Below, piece after piece: positions 42,501-55,490 of a stretch of 64,000 nucleotides of DNA. This DNA is from Pachyseris speciosa. Taxonomy: Eukaryota; Cnidaria; Anthozoa; Scleractinia; Pachyseridae. The notes under the pieces are model-generated. The model worked only from the letters and a program-made list of their open reading frames with translations. It was not told where the DNA came from and ran no database searches. The translations under genes were made by a program, and so were the position numbers. Where the stretch lies: positions 935,001 to 999,000 of the forward strand of contig JAEMWC010000080.1 of the NCBI GenBank assembly GCA_016490735.1. Direction: 5' to 3'. The first letter of the stretch is position 1. Every line of letters starts with the position of its first letter.

Positions 42501-45500
42501 TTTTAGTTATAATTAGCGATAAGTGACAAGTGGAGCACTTTAGGTAATTGATTAATTCCAACATCATCAGTTATACTTTTAGTAAGGGTTCCGACATGCA
42601 TTAGCAAAAAAACTAATGAATTTGGGAGGAGATTCTCCGATGCTGGTCATACATGATATTTCAAATTAACGTCCGCACGGTTGGGAATTGTACGTTGTAG
42701 ACTTCATAACGTAGTAGTGCGTGAAAGTTATGAAAAAAGAAGGGATTGTGGCTAACAGAACTTAGTATTTATAAGAACTATGAGGTGTCAAATACGAACG
42801 CCAAATTGGCGTTACACCCTCATCATATCAGTTTTGTTCGGATGAACAGTTTATGGCTAAAGTGGCTCTTAGATTTCACCGCCATTTTGGTCTAACATAG
42901 GATACGAGAGCTGTCTTCAAATTTTAATGAAAAAAAGAGAACTATAAGAAGTCCAAAATAAAAATAACCATTATTCGACAAATAACCTGTGATATACTGC
43001 CGGCTCCAGGTCGGGGGCCCAGGGATAAGGAACGTCTTGACTGAATGTTGGTCCTAAAGTGGAATCCGGATTTGACGAAGAACTGGGCCGACTAGGGAAT
43101 ACCCCTCGGCCAGGGAACTTAGAGTAATTGTAATACTTTAACGCATGCGCCATAATTCACGCTCTGTATCAAATAATTAATAAACTGATCAGTTGAATCC
43201 CCGACTAAGCCACCTCCGCAACGTTCCAACTAGATGAGGAAATGCAGGAGGTTTTCGCTTACTCGAAGTTTCTCTATGCACAATGCATGTTGGAGTTTTT
43301 CTCGTCATTCGTTGTCTTTCAATGCCGCGAGAGGTTGGAAAGTGGGGCGGGAATTGGATAAAGTTCCCGGATATCCTTTATATCACCCGGATCACTTACA
43401 TACAATAACTGGCTGACCTATAAACCCTTGAAGCTTCCCCTCTCGGGCAAATAATAGCATTTTCGCGGGGTAACTATCAGTCGATAATCCCTCGATAGAA
43501 ACATTCTATTGTTTAACCGTTGAAGAACTTTGTCGGAGCAAGTTGATTCGTATTAATTATGAATTGAGACTTTCAGTAGACGGTGATGTCTGATTGAAAT
43601 GGCGAACTTAACGAATGTTAAGTAAGGACTTGGTAAGGACATTCAAAGGCTGATATTCCGAGCGTTCAGAACTTAAAATATATGCCCTTCTTGAAAAAAA
43701 GGTATCAATTAAAACGAAAGCTCAAGAAAGGTGGTTTTCCTCTGGTATTGTTTTAATACTGTAAAAATAGTTGTTCTAACTCTTTTTGGCCGTGAGTCAA
43801 ATCCTAAAGTGTTACCGTTCAAATGAAAGTGACTGAACAGTACTTTCCTTTGGTGAAGTTTGTTGTGCTGAAAGTGAAAGACTTTTATGAATTGGAGCAT
43901 CGAATTGCTAAAGAGAAGAACAAACTCTCTTTCCATTATAAGAAATGGAACAGGCTCCTTTCCCAAGAACATCACATCTCTTTTCCATCTTAATTTTAAC
44001 AGAACTCCTTTTTCTCTACCTGTCATTAGCTGTAGAAAACAATAGCTTAAGTCTAGAGAACACGATCTTGTATGCTGTTGTTGTCGGGTGTTACCAGGTG
44101 GTCATTCTACTATTTCATTCTGTGAATGAAATGCTAACGGTCCTAACAAGTGACCATTCCAGTAAAATCTGTTTTGAAAGCGGTACTTTCTCTATTCTTT
44201 GTAAGTTTCATGGCCTTGACTGTACTTTTTTTTCCGTGTGTCACCATTGAAATGCGACTTCGCTTTCGTGAGGTTTTGTCTGTTGTTTTGCAAAATGGCA
44301 AGTCAAATTAAAGTGATCAGGAAATGCCGGTGGGGTCATGTTGCCTCGCCATAACTGCATCTGTACACTGATTGGAGCTGTCCCATAACGATTTGGTACC
44401 AGTGGCGTGTATTTATGACCTATTTTGCGAGCTACAGGAAACAAAGCTTCATTAGGTTTAAAATAGATTTATGATACTGTATTTATTGCTTAACCTATTT
44501 TAAGATTCAAGTCAATTTTTCATCCATCATCAGAATGCGGTCTAATAAAAAAAAAAAGCATTCCACATCAGTTCTAATCATTGACCTACCGACTCAGCGA
44601 TCACCCTGTGATCTAGGTCGTGTTTTGCACTTAGGCAACTGCTTATCTTTCTATGAACTGTTTCTGACTCTCGCCAAAATTGGCTCTTCTCGATCCATAC
44701 ACAAGAAAAAATAGACAAAATTGCAACGCTTCATTAAGAAGACGGAGTACAATGACAAATTATTTCCTGCCGGTCCAACCATCCGTTATGCGGTAACTTC
44801 CCCCGCCTAATGAAAGTATTGTTTTCGCACTTTAGTAATTGTTGACAAGAAATTCAGCGCATAATCCTTCTCAGCCTTGGAAGTGTACCATCTTTTGAGG
44901 CAAGGAAACCAGAAAATTTAATTCACCATCTCGCTGGCTCTTCACAGAAGATTAATGTTCTTATGTATTTATTCAATGGAGATTTACTGAGAAAATCATA
45001 AAACGCTGGAGAACCTTTAAGATTAAGAAAGGAGACTACGAAAACAAAAGGTTTATGGAGTTGGAAAAAAATAAGCCTTATGAAAACATTGCTTTTAGCG
45101 GTGTATAATCAGATAAAACTGCAGGGATTCTGCAGATATAGAGTTTTTTTAACTGGGATTTAGTCGGTCGTGCGTTTAATTTATTAAAGATCATTAGCTT
45201 CTTTAAATATTTCTTAGGTGTCGGATTCACAAATTATGGAATTAATATTTTTCATGTAATGCTTTAGTTGTGGATCATTGACCGAACTATGCGATTTTTT
45301 GCCCAACGCAAAACGAGGAATTTGAAACACTTGATAAGTTGCATCACTCATCACATAGTTGAGGTCCATAGGTGTCTCTTCTGCCTGCTGAGGTCCTGAA
45401 AAGGATCACTTACGAATTTCTTCAGTATCTGTCATCTAGTATCAAAATTTTTAACCTTTGCCATTGATGGACAATCTCAAAGAATGAGATCGGCGTAGCC

Positions 45501-47250
45501 GCGCAGTAAAAAGGCCAACGGAAAAGTTTTGCACAAAAAAATTTGCAGCCAGACATAAATTCACCGAGGTGTAACGAATGGAAAATTCCTCTTCAGGTAT
45601 TTTTTATTAAGCTTGATCTCACGCTGTGTGATATGACGAAATATACTTTAGTGAGATATAATTTAGGGGATTATCTTAATTCCTTTAAATAACGCTTGCA
45701 TAAACATTCCATTTTGAAGAAAAAAGAGAGTAAAACCACCAAAATTCCTGCAGTTTTTAGAGACAAAATTTTTAAAGTTCTGATAATTGCACAAGGCTCA
45801 TTTATCAGGTTGAGGAAAAGTCTTTAAGTGCTGATGTTATCAAAGTTTCTAATATGAACAAATTAGTCTAAAATAACCAGTACTGCAGAAAAGCAAGAAT
45901 GCTTAAGAGCCTTAATTCAAAATAGCTCATTGCTTACAATTTTTAAAACATAAATCGAGGGTTTGAGCCACCTACAAAACAATAAAGTGTGTACCAAAGA
46001 GAGTTACTGGTCAGTGTGATAAGGCTAAGCCAGCTACATGCACTAATTGAATTGTCTTTCGCTTTCCTAAGATTCGACGGACTTAGAACTTTGTAACTGA
46101 TGGCTTGAGGTTGACAGCTCGAAAAAACAAAAACAAAACTCTCAAGTTTTGTATGCCTCGGGGTATTTCGCTCTGTCGTGGGAAGGATCTTTTAATTGTT
46201 ACAATCCAAAAGAAGAGAAAGAAAGTTGCTTCTTTTAGTAAAAGAGTACGGCATTCGTTTGCTGCAACCACCTGGGAAAAGAAGGAGAGACAGACAAAAA
46301 ACAACTAATTAAAAAAGAAGAAGAAAACTGATAAACTGAAGATGTTCCAGACGAAAACCTTTGCCGCCTTCGTCGATCAGCAAACGTCACAGTCTAACCA
46401 ATGATATTCTTGATAGATAATGCTTTAATGAAGACATTCCAGTTTAGATTCTGTTTCAAACGTCTGTCAGTCGAGGGGTCGCGAGGAAAGAGTTTTTCAT
46501 TATGTATTCCATGTTCCAAGTCGTCAAAATGCATGACCTAGTATCATGTCGTTTGACGGTAGAATAGCCAGCGGGCTGCAAAGCACATCAACTATCATAA
46601 ACCGTTTGGCTTTCTATTGTCTCAGAGGATATACACAAACGTTTTAAGGGCATGAGGTTGCGACAACGTAGATAGCAGTTTTTATCGTATAGAATGCTAA
46701 ATTGAAGCAATTTGAAGCCAAATCCATCATTGTCGCCGTCTAGGTTTACACAGTGTTTTAAACTAAACTAAAACTGCTTAGTATCGTGTGAAAATATACA
46801 AGTTGATATTAAAGTAGAAACACATCAGTGGTCATTTGATCCTGTGGACTGGATTTGATCTTTGATCCTGTTCCGACCCCAGTTCCCCTCCACCCTGCAA
46901 AGAGAGGAAATGTCTACACTTCATTAAGAGCATATACAAATTCTCTTGTGAAGAGCGATAAGTGATTCGAATCAACGGCATTCGTCACATAACAAGTCGA
47001 CTAATTATTCATACAGCACAGACGCTATCCGGCTGCTATCTTTAAGTCGACAGTGATATTGAAGCCAACAATCTCTCGCGGATCAGTGCTCTGGAATTTT
47101 ATAACTGCTCTGTGAGCGGATTGAGTCGAATCATCAACTTATTAGTCAAGATTTGCATTAAGCTTTCAATTAACGCATCGTCTTGAATCAAAGCCGACAA
47201 CACAGGCCCGAACAGTTTACAAGCTTTGTGTTTGAAAGACATCAAGGAAG
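36582..47250. other. 10.7-kb stretch without a recognised gene
   Basis: No exon, RNA gene or full transposon could be supported. Small items: CTGATCCCC tandem repeats at about 36748-36805; a poly(C) run near 38257-38270; T-runs at 39185-39228 and 40904-40920; AATTTAATT repeats near 42450-42470. The open frames here (longest ~125 codons, minus strand 42032-42409) lack domains, signal peptides and splice context. Remote regulatory DNA or fast-evolving exons would be missed. Confidence 0.4.
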
Positions 47251-47253
47251 ACA

Positions 47254-48247
47254 ATGACTTTCTTTGATTTCCAATCACCTCTGCTTATTGTTGTTCTGCT
47301 GTTCAACATAAAAGGTTTGAATTTTCTACTATTTAGCGACTATTCTATCTCCTTGAAGCCTCTCTTTAACTCACCTGCCTTTGTATTTTGCACCCGTAGT
47401 TTTTCTTCGAAGGTAACACAGCTGTTTTACGCGAGAGGTTTTTTCTTTACCCCTCGGTTGTGTTCCAAACAGGATTTCGTGCACGGACGTGCAGTTGAAG
47501 GAACCTTCAGCATGAAGGAAATGAGAGCAGTTTAAATGATAGCACTTCTGATCACCCCTCAGACTAATGCACATCAATGAAATTCAGTTCTACAGTGCGC
47601 GAGCAAAGCAGAAGTGGACTTGGATCTGAATACAGGCCGTGTGATACCGTCAACTCACTCTTCCAGCTCTCAGGTCAGAGTCATCCAAGGCCCAACTCCG
47701 TCCACGAAGCCAGGTCTTTGCGATGGCCAAGCAGTAATCAGGCTAGACTTCAGTGGTCCGTACAAGAAGGCGAAGATCGAGCTCATTTACAACGGAGAGC
47801 CACGTCTTTGGACCGCCACCATATCCGATGCAGAGACGAGCTATGGTTTCGGGTCGAACCACGGTTTCTCGAGTAACTGCGCTTCGGCACAAGTGTACAA
47901 CCGTCAGTTTAGAGTTTACAGCAATAGGTTGCCAGGCTATATGTACAAGACTATAGATGGAAATACTTTAATGCTGGTCAAGGATAATGCCGTGGAAAAA
48001 GGCGCCAACATGAGCATTGACATTTCAGATGAATCGGTGTGGTGGAGATCGAATTTTGTCAACTCCTCGGAATGGGATTACATCAAAAACAACCCACACC
48101 TTTTCACTCTATCAGGACAAGCCTCAATCTACGGTCCTCCCACAGACACTTATGTCTACGCGGGGTTTAACCGTGTTCCCTATGGGAGTTTTCACAACGG
48201 ATCAGGGCTTTGCCGGGTGCGGATAACTTTTAAGCGCGAGGGGAGAG
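47254..48247 (+). CDS. Secreted protein of unknown family (possibly N-terminal part of a larger EGF protein)
   Basis: Exon 47254-47314 starts at ATG (ACAATGACT) and encodes a signal peptide (MTFFDFQSPLLIVVLLFNIK), ending in phase 1 at AAAAG|GTTTGA. Exon 47612-48247 follows an AG at 47610-47611 and encodes about 212 residues, ending in phase 1 at GAGAG|GTAAGA. The frame could instead read on to a stop at 48294. The mature part has three Cys (GLCDGQ, SSNCAS, GLCRVR), paired blocks such as AVIRLDFSGPYKKAKIELIY and LFTLSGQASIYGPP, and many aromatic and Gly turns, suggesting a beta-rich extracellular domain. I do not recognise the family. The 636-bp exon is symmetrical (phase 1-1), as in shuffled extracellular modules, and its donor phase fits the EGF exon at 60130. 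Confidence 0.65.
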
Positions 48248-48299
48248 GTAAGAAAAAAGCCACCACCATTTTGTATTTGTACGTAAATTTTTAACGTGC

Positions 48300-51200
48300 C
48301 CTGGTTTCATTGTGTTTACTGTATGCGGATTAACCGCGAATCGCTTCTGTCTGTATTTACTTCAGTTTTATTAACGAAACGCTGTGCAGAACAGTAGGGG
48401 AGATAAAAATTAAATTTCGCGTGGGAGGAATTTACATTACCAAGGACGTGCTAATTTGAAACGATTGATATGTGAGTACCCCTCCACATCATGTTTTGTA
48501 TTCAGCGCACAATTTTGTTTTGTGTTCTGCCTCCCTGTTAATAGTTAAACCCGTTTTATAGCTTAGCTGTCTTATCGTTTTGGCACTTTGTTGGTTTTGT
48601 TTATACACATTTTATGTTCCGTTTGACTATATCATAATATAATGGCGCTGACATAAAATGGTGACGCCTTAGAAAGATAATTAACGGATTTGTTTACGGC
48701 CTTGTGTAAAAGAAAACTACCTGGCTCGGTTTCTTCATCGTTTCACTTTTTCCGGAGTTATTTTTTGAATGTGTCGGTGACCCTGCCTCACGCAAAGTTG
48801 AGCTCAGTTCTCACGCTGTTTTTTGACTGATTCCACATGCAGACAAATCTGACGGTTTTTTATTATCTCTCAACATTTGCGGATCACTTGAGAGTTTGAA
48901 GCCATTATCACCGTTGAATCATGATACAAAGGCAGTTTTCCGACAAAGTTGTAATGAAAGTCACTTTTTAAACTGAGGCTTCCGGTAACAAACAATCTTT
49001 TTGGTGTGTAATTTTCCGACAGAATACCGCCCGTAAAAAAAATAGGATCTTCATTAGACCAATTGAGTGACATGGCGATAGAAATTAATACCATACTAGT
49101 CAGATAAACTTTAACTTCTTCTTTGTACTTGAGAAGAGATTCTTTTTTTTTCGCGACAACGTGAATTTAAACGATTAATATTACTTTTTAACTGGCGCTT
49201 TTTCGAGTCGGAACTTGTAATTCCTTCATAGTCTTCATAAAAGGCTCCATTATTTTACCATACACTCTGGAAATATAATCCGCTGAGAAAATTACATTTT
49301 AAATCGATATTTTCTTTTCTATTATGTGCTACTTAGCGGTATCACCCTTTAAACACGTCATGTGTTATTGACATGGCTAATTATTTCGCCAATTTTGTCC
49401 ATCTTTCTCGCATATGGCGGGGTAAGTGATAATCTGCTTGGTGGAGGTCAGGGGATGAGGTCAGACAGGGAACGCATTCCACCTTGATAAAATAATTGAT
49501 TTTCGAAGCATGCCAAACGCAGAGCAAATTCCTGTGCGTTTTCCAACTGCGCTGAATCACAATTTAGCAGTTAGAAATGAGTAGAGGTATACTTTCTGGT
49601 CAGCATGCTTGGAATTGTACCATGGCACTTTCCCGTTATGACTCTTGTCTTTTTGCTATGAAGCCGATGTTTTCAATTTTTTGACCACATTAATTACTTT
49701 ACCGCAAAAAGCTTGCCAAGAAAGGGTTCTATTAATTAAACGTGCCTCACCAAATTTCCCTTCCCTGTCAAACCTGAGACCTGTGCACATAATTTTCATT
49801 CCATACCATTCTGTCTTCACGAAACCTGACAGACCACAACGGGTAAATCCACTTTTACAAGATGGTGCTAACGAAGCTGAGGTTGCCGTTGCGGCTCACT
49901 TATTTTTCCGGCTGTATAACCGCATTGTTTCATGCGTTAAACCACTTTCATCTATTACTGTTCTTTGGCTGAATATTGTGGGTGAATAACACTTTATTAA
50001 AGAAACCGGAATCTTGACGGAGTGTATACGAGCTGGTTGACTACTTTTCGGAAGATGCTACGAGATGTTTCTTGATCAAAACCGGCTTTTTGTTCTAAGA
50101 AAGAAGGGCAGTGATTTTCTCACGTCGCAAAAGTTAAGCCGAGATGATATTTCACCAAAGAAAACTTTGGAAGTTAACAGAACCCCTTAATTCAACAGAA
50201 GCTCCCTCACTTGAACGGCCAATCCACAATTTAAACATCTCTACACCTGGACTGAGGGCTGGTCTGAATTCAAAACTAGTGCATTGTTGTTGTCTTTCCT
50301 TAAAAGAGAAGAATATTTAACACACTTTACAACCCCGTGAATGAATTCTTAACAGCTTATGTCATGGCCTCTGTTGAATGCTTCACTTCGAAGCAATTTT
50401 AGGTTTTCGCCCGACTGTACATTTAAATTTAGCTTTAGCATTACTGTATGTTATACGTTTGTTTTGGTTTTGTAACGTTCTCACTGTATGTGCGATAATT
50501 TTTTTAATCATTTCTAATCTACTGAAACAGTCCCCAGTAGCCCACGCCGGAGTTTTCTGGTTTCGCTTGTCACTTCACCCTTATTTTTTACTGATCGGAA
50601 TCGATCGGAAATCAATGTTTGACAGCAGAATAACACTTAAATTGTAACTACCTTTGATGTGTCTTTCATTCACTCATTTTCAACAGATCTGAAATGCCTC
50701 AGAGCACAAATTCGAACTTCTAGGACGAAGTGGTGTTCATAGACTGCAACTGACAAAGCGAGAAGGAAATATTTCCGTTATATAAGCCAGAATGCCAGTG
50801 AACGTCTGCGCGCTTCAGGGGAATTATCCGTGAATAAGCCGGGGTGTATTTTCTACTTAAACTTTCGTGGGGAAAAAACGGTACCCATATACTTATTAGA
50901 AACGGTAAATCTCTCGTCATGTAGTGTTCAGATTTCGCAAATTTAAAATTGGTAACTCTTAAAGTAAGATCATTCATATAAAGGGGACGAGCTTCTCTGT
51001 AACCTTATTTGTCTGTGTACATTTTTAGTGGGCACAGACTTAGAAAAGATAGAACGGAGAGCGCACAAAAGAGACGAAATCCCACATTTGCAAACATTTT
51101 CCTTTTGTTGTTCGTAATGTGTTACTTCTTTTCATTCTCGGCTGCCGGTTTTGATACCTTAGAAACAATGAACTCAATCCAGTTATGAAGTTTGTTTGTC

Positions 51201-52200
51201 ATGCAAAGAAGATCTTCTCAGTCAGCACAAAACTTATATCTCTCAACACTGTTGGAGAAACTGTGTTTGAAACCGGTTCAGAACCCTTGCAAAATATCTT
51301 ATGCCATTCTTTTATTTAGCAGTTTATCCGCAGTTTCACCGACCGGGACTTTGCAGGTAGCATGACAAACGCCTTTAAAAACAAAAGAATTGTCATTTTT
51401 AAAATTCCGATTGACCTGTTGCTTGCGGTAACTTAATCGAGCCATCAATTAAATAAAAACCACATGCAGTGTTTTTTAAAAACAGGAACTAAATTGATGA
51501 TATTTGAAAGATGATTTGCTATGTTTTGATTGAAAACAATATTCGTTCCTGAAATATCATTCTTTTATTCATGTTTAACGCATTAAATTATAAACCTTCG
51601 TCCAAATATTGGCTGTTAAGGTTATAGTCTGTTTTGATGCCGCTGCTAAATCCCTTTAAGACTTTGGAGCCTCCCTCGCATGTAATTTTCGACATTCATA
51701 GCCCAGTGGGATTTCTAGAAGTCTTCTAACATCACTCAATACAGTATTACGGAAGAATTGCTGTTTTATTGTAGCTGTCAAGTCAGCAGAGATAAAAATA
51801 TCCAAAACAGGTCTTAATTTAGCACTTCCTGTTCGCCCTCGGGTATTGCTAGCTTGCCAAGTGTCTGGTTGTTACATTTACGACTGTGGGAAGCGTGTAG
51901 GCATTTTTTTTTTTTTAGAGATAAGCGAATCCCAAGTCAGCGATAATGAAACACCCACTACGCACCACTGATTAGATCAGTTTGTTTTTATTAAAGGATT
52001 ATTCCTAGGAAGATTGACTGAGGTTTTAAGTCCAAAAGGTTAGTCTAGACCTTGCAATAAAAACATTTACCTCTTTATCTAGTTGTTATCTTTACGTAAA
52101 AGCAAGATAAAGATCTCTTAAAATAGCTGCGTCCTTGAAAATCATCAAAACAAATATGTTCGACGTGCGTAATGTAGCGTCAGTTGTTGTGCAACTTTTT
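48300..52200. other. Gene-free stretch (possibly one long intron)
   Basis: No coding exon recognised. If 47254-48247 joins the EGF exons at 60130, this is the first third of an 11.9-kb intron. A hydrophobic 89-codon frame at 50378-50647 has no start context or neighbours and is not called. Confidence 0.35.
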
Positions 52201-52270
52201 GTCGCATCATTGTGGATAAACAACAAGGCCTCCAACACCATTCCCTTGCCCACCTCCCCTCCTACTCCCT

Positions 52271-52271
52271 C

Positions 52272-52309
<38 letters not shown>

Positions 52310-52360
52310 CGTCGTCGTCTTCTTCTTCTTCTTCTTCTTATCACCATGGTCGTCGTCGTC
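52271..52360. repeat. Compound trinucleotide microsatellite
   Basis: (TTG)n passes into (TCG)n, then (TTC)n and again (TCG)n within about 90 bases. Simple repeat; the leucine/phenylalanine-rich and arginine/threonine-rich peptides read through it are artefacts. Confidence 0.85.
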
Positions 52361-52676
52361 GTTTCAGAATTTATACATGCCCGAAGCAGTAATGTATGGA
52401 TTTGAATCAGTAGATTGCACGACAATCATTTCTTTAGAGGTTCTTTCCACGTTTATGTATCTCAAGAAGCATGCATGAAATTCTTTTGCATGGCAAACAA
52501 CATAGCATTGTGCGATATCTTGCATAAGCCCTCTTAAAATAAAAGCTCTACGTACTCCTAAAACGCTCATTACTCCACAGATTAGCCGTGTTACAGGTTT
52601 TCTGGCTCTAACTATGAATACCGAGATTTCTGGTTTGATACAAGCGGAGACCTTATCAACTCCAGAGCCGGACACA

Positions 52677-52804
52677 CCCTCGTTCCCAGAGTCCTCTCTC
52701 TTCCTCCCTCGAAGACAGAGGACCCTGGGAACGAGGTTGAGCCGGACAAATTCAGATTACACGTCATTTTTGTGTCTACTGTTGCTATGCAACAGTAGAC
52801 ACTA
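52677..52804. repeat. Two adjacent hairpins
   Basis: CCTCGTTCCCAGAGTCCTCT is answered by AGAGGACCCTGGGAACGAGG (about 52679-52736). A little downstream GTGTCTACTGTTGC is answered by GCAACAGTAGACAC (about 52773-52803). Both are perfect or near-perfect stems. The GGGAACGAG motif also ends the TIRs of the element at 53010-53408. Confidence 0.6.
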
Positions 52805-53009
52805 TGTTATGACCTCCGTGTTAAGTTAAGTTAAATCAGCGAGAATTCTTTCCTCAGGACAAAATAAGAGTAGCAAATTCTTTTATTAACAGACTTAGTT
52901 TTAATTACAATTTAGCTATTAGTAATTAATGCATATTCGGCGCATTTTTTAAGTATTTAATAGTTATAATCCATGTAACACTTGATATGTATTTTATGAG
53001 TGAAAAAGA

Positions 53010-53408
53010 ATTGACCATGTTCTAATCGAGTAGGGGCCTGGGAACGAGGTATTGGAAAAAATTGTTTCCACTGCTTGAAAGAGCATCTCAAAAATGGACA
53101 CCTAACCAACTTTGACGCTGTTCAGTTGAATTGGAGCTGAAAAAATGCGTTTAAAAATTGTGAAAATTAGAGACTTTGTATGGTTTGGAGGGACACACTT
53201 TCTGAAATAGAGACATTTGTATGGGATTTTTTTAAGTTTTAAATGCATGTTACCTGGCCTCTTTTAAACCAAACATACTCAAACTTGCTGAAACTGCTTA
53301 TTTCGAGATACACTTTCATGTGAGAATCGATCTAGTTCAATTTCATTGATATTTTCAATGAAGTTCGGATTCGTTCCCGGGCCCTTACTCGCTTAGAACA
53401 TGGCCAAT
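53010..53408. mobile_element. TIR element family 'TTGGCCATGTTCTAA', copy A
   Basis: A ~399-bp element whose ends are inverted over about 38 bp: left ATTGACCATGTTCTAATCGA, right inverse ATTGGCCATGTTCTAAGCGA, both running to CCxGGGAACGA. The inside includes ATCTCAAAAATGG, GTTCAGTTGAATTGGAGCTG and GGTTTGGAGGGACACACTTT, shared with the copies at 55270 and 62660. It is non-coding and non-autonomous. Target duplication not clear. Confidence 0.75.
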
Positions 53409-53767
53409 ACAGATTGAAAGACTCTTGTTCGGTTAGTGAGATGTTAAGCTTATGCTGAATAAACTCCACTAGGAGTGTGAATTCGCAGTTGATGCGCAAC
53501 TTTATCCGATGACTCTCCACAGCTGTTATTTGTATTTCTTTACATTAGACAACAGATGAGTGTTGTACTAAATGAGCGAAGATTCCAATAAAATCTCCGA
53601 TCAGATAACGCTGGGTATTTATTACTATGATACTAATAATGGTCTTTATATAGGTTTAAAACAGACGTTAAAACTTCCATTAGCGTACGTAAACGAAGTA
53701 TTCTCGAATTCCAGCAAATAAGCTTAAAAATCGGCGAGATGAAAGTGGATGATAAACCGCAATAAAC

Positions 53768-54310
53768 TTGCGAGCGGATGCCAAACATTTGCATATGGTG
53801 ACGCAACGAAGTACAGCAGCTCACAACGAAGACGGAATAAATGAGCTATATTTTCAGAGACTGTCGAAGATTCAAAGAAATCGGGAAACGAAAGTATCAT
53901 CGCGGCCATGTTGTGGAGGGCAGTGGGTGTTTGGTGGCATTGAAGAAGATTCGCGAAAGTGCTTCATCGTAACCGTCGAGGACAGAAGTGAAGCGACGCT
54001 ATTGAAACATATTCAAGAGTGGATAGCACCAGGGACTACTATTGTGAGCGACTGCTGGAAGGCGTACGTCAATCTAGAAAAGTATGGATACATACACAAA
54101 ATTGTCAATCACTCATTGGAATTCGTGAACCTGGATGGTTTTGACACAAACAAAATAGAAGGCCAGTGGAGGAAGCTGAAGGTGAACTTGCCAACTCAGG
54201 GAAGAAAGAAAGAACATTATCCCTCTTATTTGGTAGAGTTCATTTGGCGATACATTCACTGTGGTGAAGATTTGTTCAAGGTATTTCTTAAAGACGTTGC
54301 AAGCGTTTAA
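53768..54310 (+). pseudogene. Merlin/IS1595 (ISXO2-like) transposase, frameshifted remnant
   Basis: The open frame carries QWVFGGIEEDSRKCFIVTVE, then PGTTIVSDCWKAY (second catalytic Asp), NHSLEFVNLDG, and NKIEGQWRKLK (catalytic Glu). These are the landmarks of the DDE domain of IS1595 transposases and their eukaryotic Merlin relatives. The preceding block is present in other frames: VEDSK at about 53863 and IGKRKYHRGHVVEG at 53880-53920. At least two one-base frameshifts (near 53877 and 53919) therefore break it. No intact N-terminal zinc-binding region or matching terminal repeats were found. The C-terminal half is unusually well preserved, so inactivation may be recent or the frameshifts may be read errors. 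Confidence 0.8.
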
Positions 54311-54698
54311 AACTTGAATGGCCTACATGTATAGGTTCTGAACATTGCAAACTTGATCTATCCTTCAGTGTTACTTTATTTTAATACGAAAAGACTTTTG
54401 TATCAGAAAGACATCGCTACGTTACTGATTACTACTGGTGAATAATGAAGAGTAATTTCGTTCACATGGTTGTAGTTTTGAAAACTGATTACCCCATTGA
54501 GTCGAGCAGAAAAACTTATTGTATCCACAAACTATGTGTAACATAATTGTGCTTGATTAAGCATTGGTTTAGTAAGTACATTGCGTAACGAGTGATTCAA
54601 GAAGGATGTATAATTAGAATCGATATCTGGAGATAAGTTGTATTAAAAAGGAGAATGACAAAAGAACGAGGAGTAGATAGGTAGATTTTCTTTGTGCA

Positions 54699-54960
54699 GC
54701 GCTCTTGTTTCGACTCATGGCTTAAAGAACGAGCCATATTACGTATGTATCACGCTTGTTTCGACGCATGGCTAAAAGAACGAGGTATATTACCTGGTTT
54801 GCGCTCTTGTTTCGACTCATTGCTTGTAGCGCGCTTGTGTCAGGAATGCATAATTATTTCATATTGACTGCGTATCCGCGTATCCGGGTATCCACTCTGA
54901 AGATAGCTTTCTCTTAAACCTCCACAGCGTTTGTATCCGCGTATCCAGCCTCTTTGGGGG
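54699..54960. repeat. Short tandem repeats
   Basis: About three imperfect ~53-bp units of the type GCTCTTGTTTCGACTCATGG ... AAAGAACGAG run from 54699 to about 54836. They are followed by clusters of GTATCCGC/GTATCCGG at 54870-54895 and 54930-54948. No gene. Confidence 0.6.
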
Positions 54961-55269
54961 TATAGCTTTGAAGTGGCAGGGTATTCTGCAGTTAAGCCGA
55001 TTAAAAATCTTTTGACCATGAAAATCGTCGAAGGCGCATTTCACAGGAGATGATTTATATCTTCCTTTCTCGCCGCGTTACGCTTGATTGAAGATATCAC
55101 TTCATTTGTTACCTTTTCGGGCGACCAACATCGGATATGTGAAAAGACATTTGGATGCTTCTTTTTGTAAGCGAATGAAAGCGAAAATGTTTACATAGCA
55201 ACCACGAGTATTCCTTATACGGGTGTCTGGATCATTCTCACATGCCGTCACTACGCTCGGGAATACGCT

Positions 55270-55490
55270 ATTGGCCATGTTCTAAATGAGTGAGGGCCTG
55301 GGAATGAGTTTTAAAATTTATCGATTGAAAAAAAATTGTTTACACTGCATGAAAGAGCATCTCAAAAATGGTCACCTAACCAACTTTGGCGCTGTTCAGT
55401 TGAACTGGAGCTGAAACAAAAGCCTTTGAAAATTGTGAAAATTAGAGACTTCGTATGGTTTGGAGGGACACACTTTCCGACATTTGTATT
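55270..55490. mobile_element. TIR element family 'TTGGCCATGTTCTAA', copy B, half copy
   Basis: Starts with ATTGGCCATGTTCTAAATGA and follows copy A through ATCTCAAAAATGG and GGTTTGGAGGGACACACTTT, then diverges at about 55490. The right TIR is missing, so it is 3'-truncated. Open frames reading through it are not genes. Confidence 0.75.

Noticed and set aside
50378..50647. Hydrophobic 89-residue frame
   Set aside because: No start context, splice sites or family; AT-rich DNA readily gives such frames.
52207..52478. Leu/Phe-rich and Arg/Thr-rich frames on both strands
   Set aside because: Both are readings of one compound trinucleotide microsatellite.
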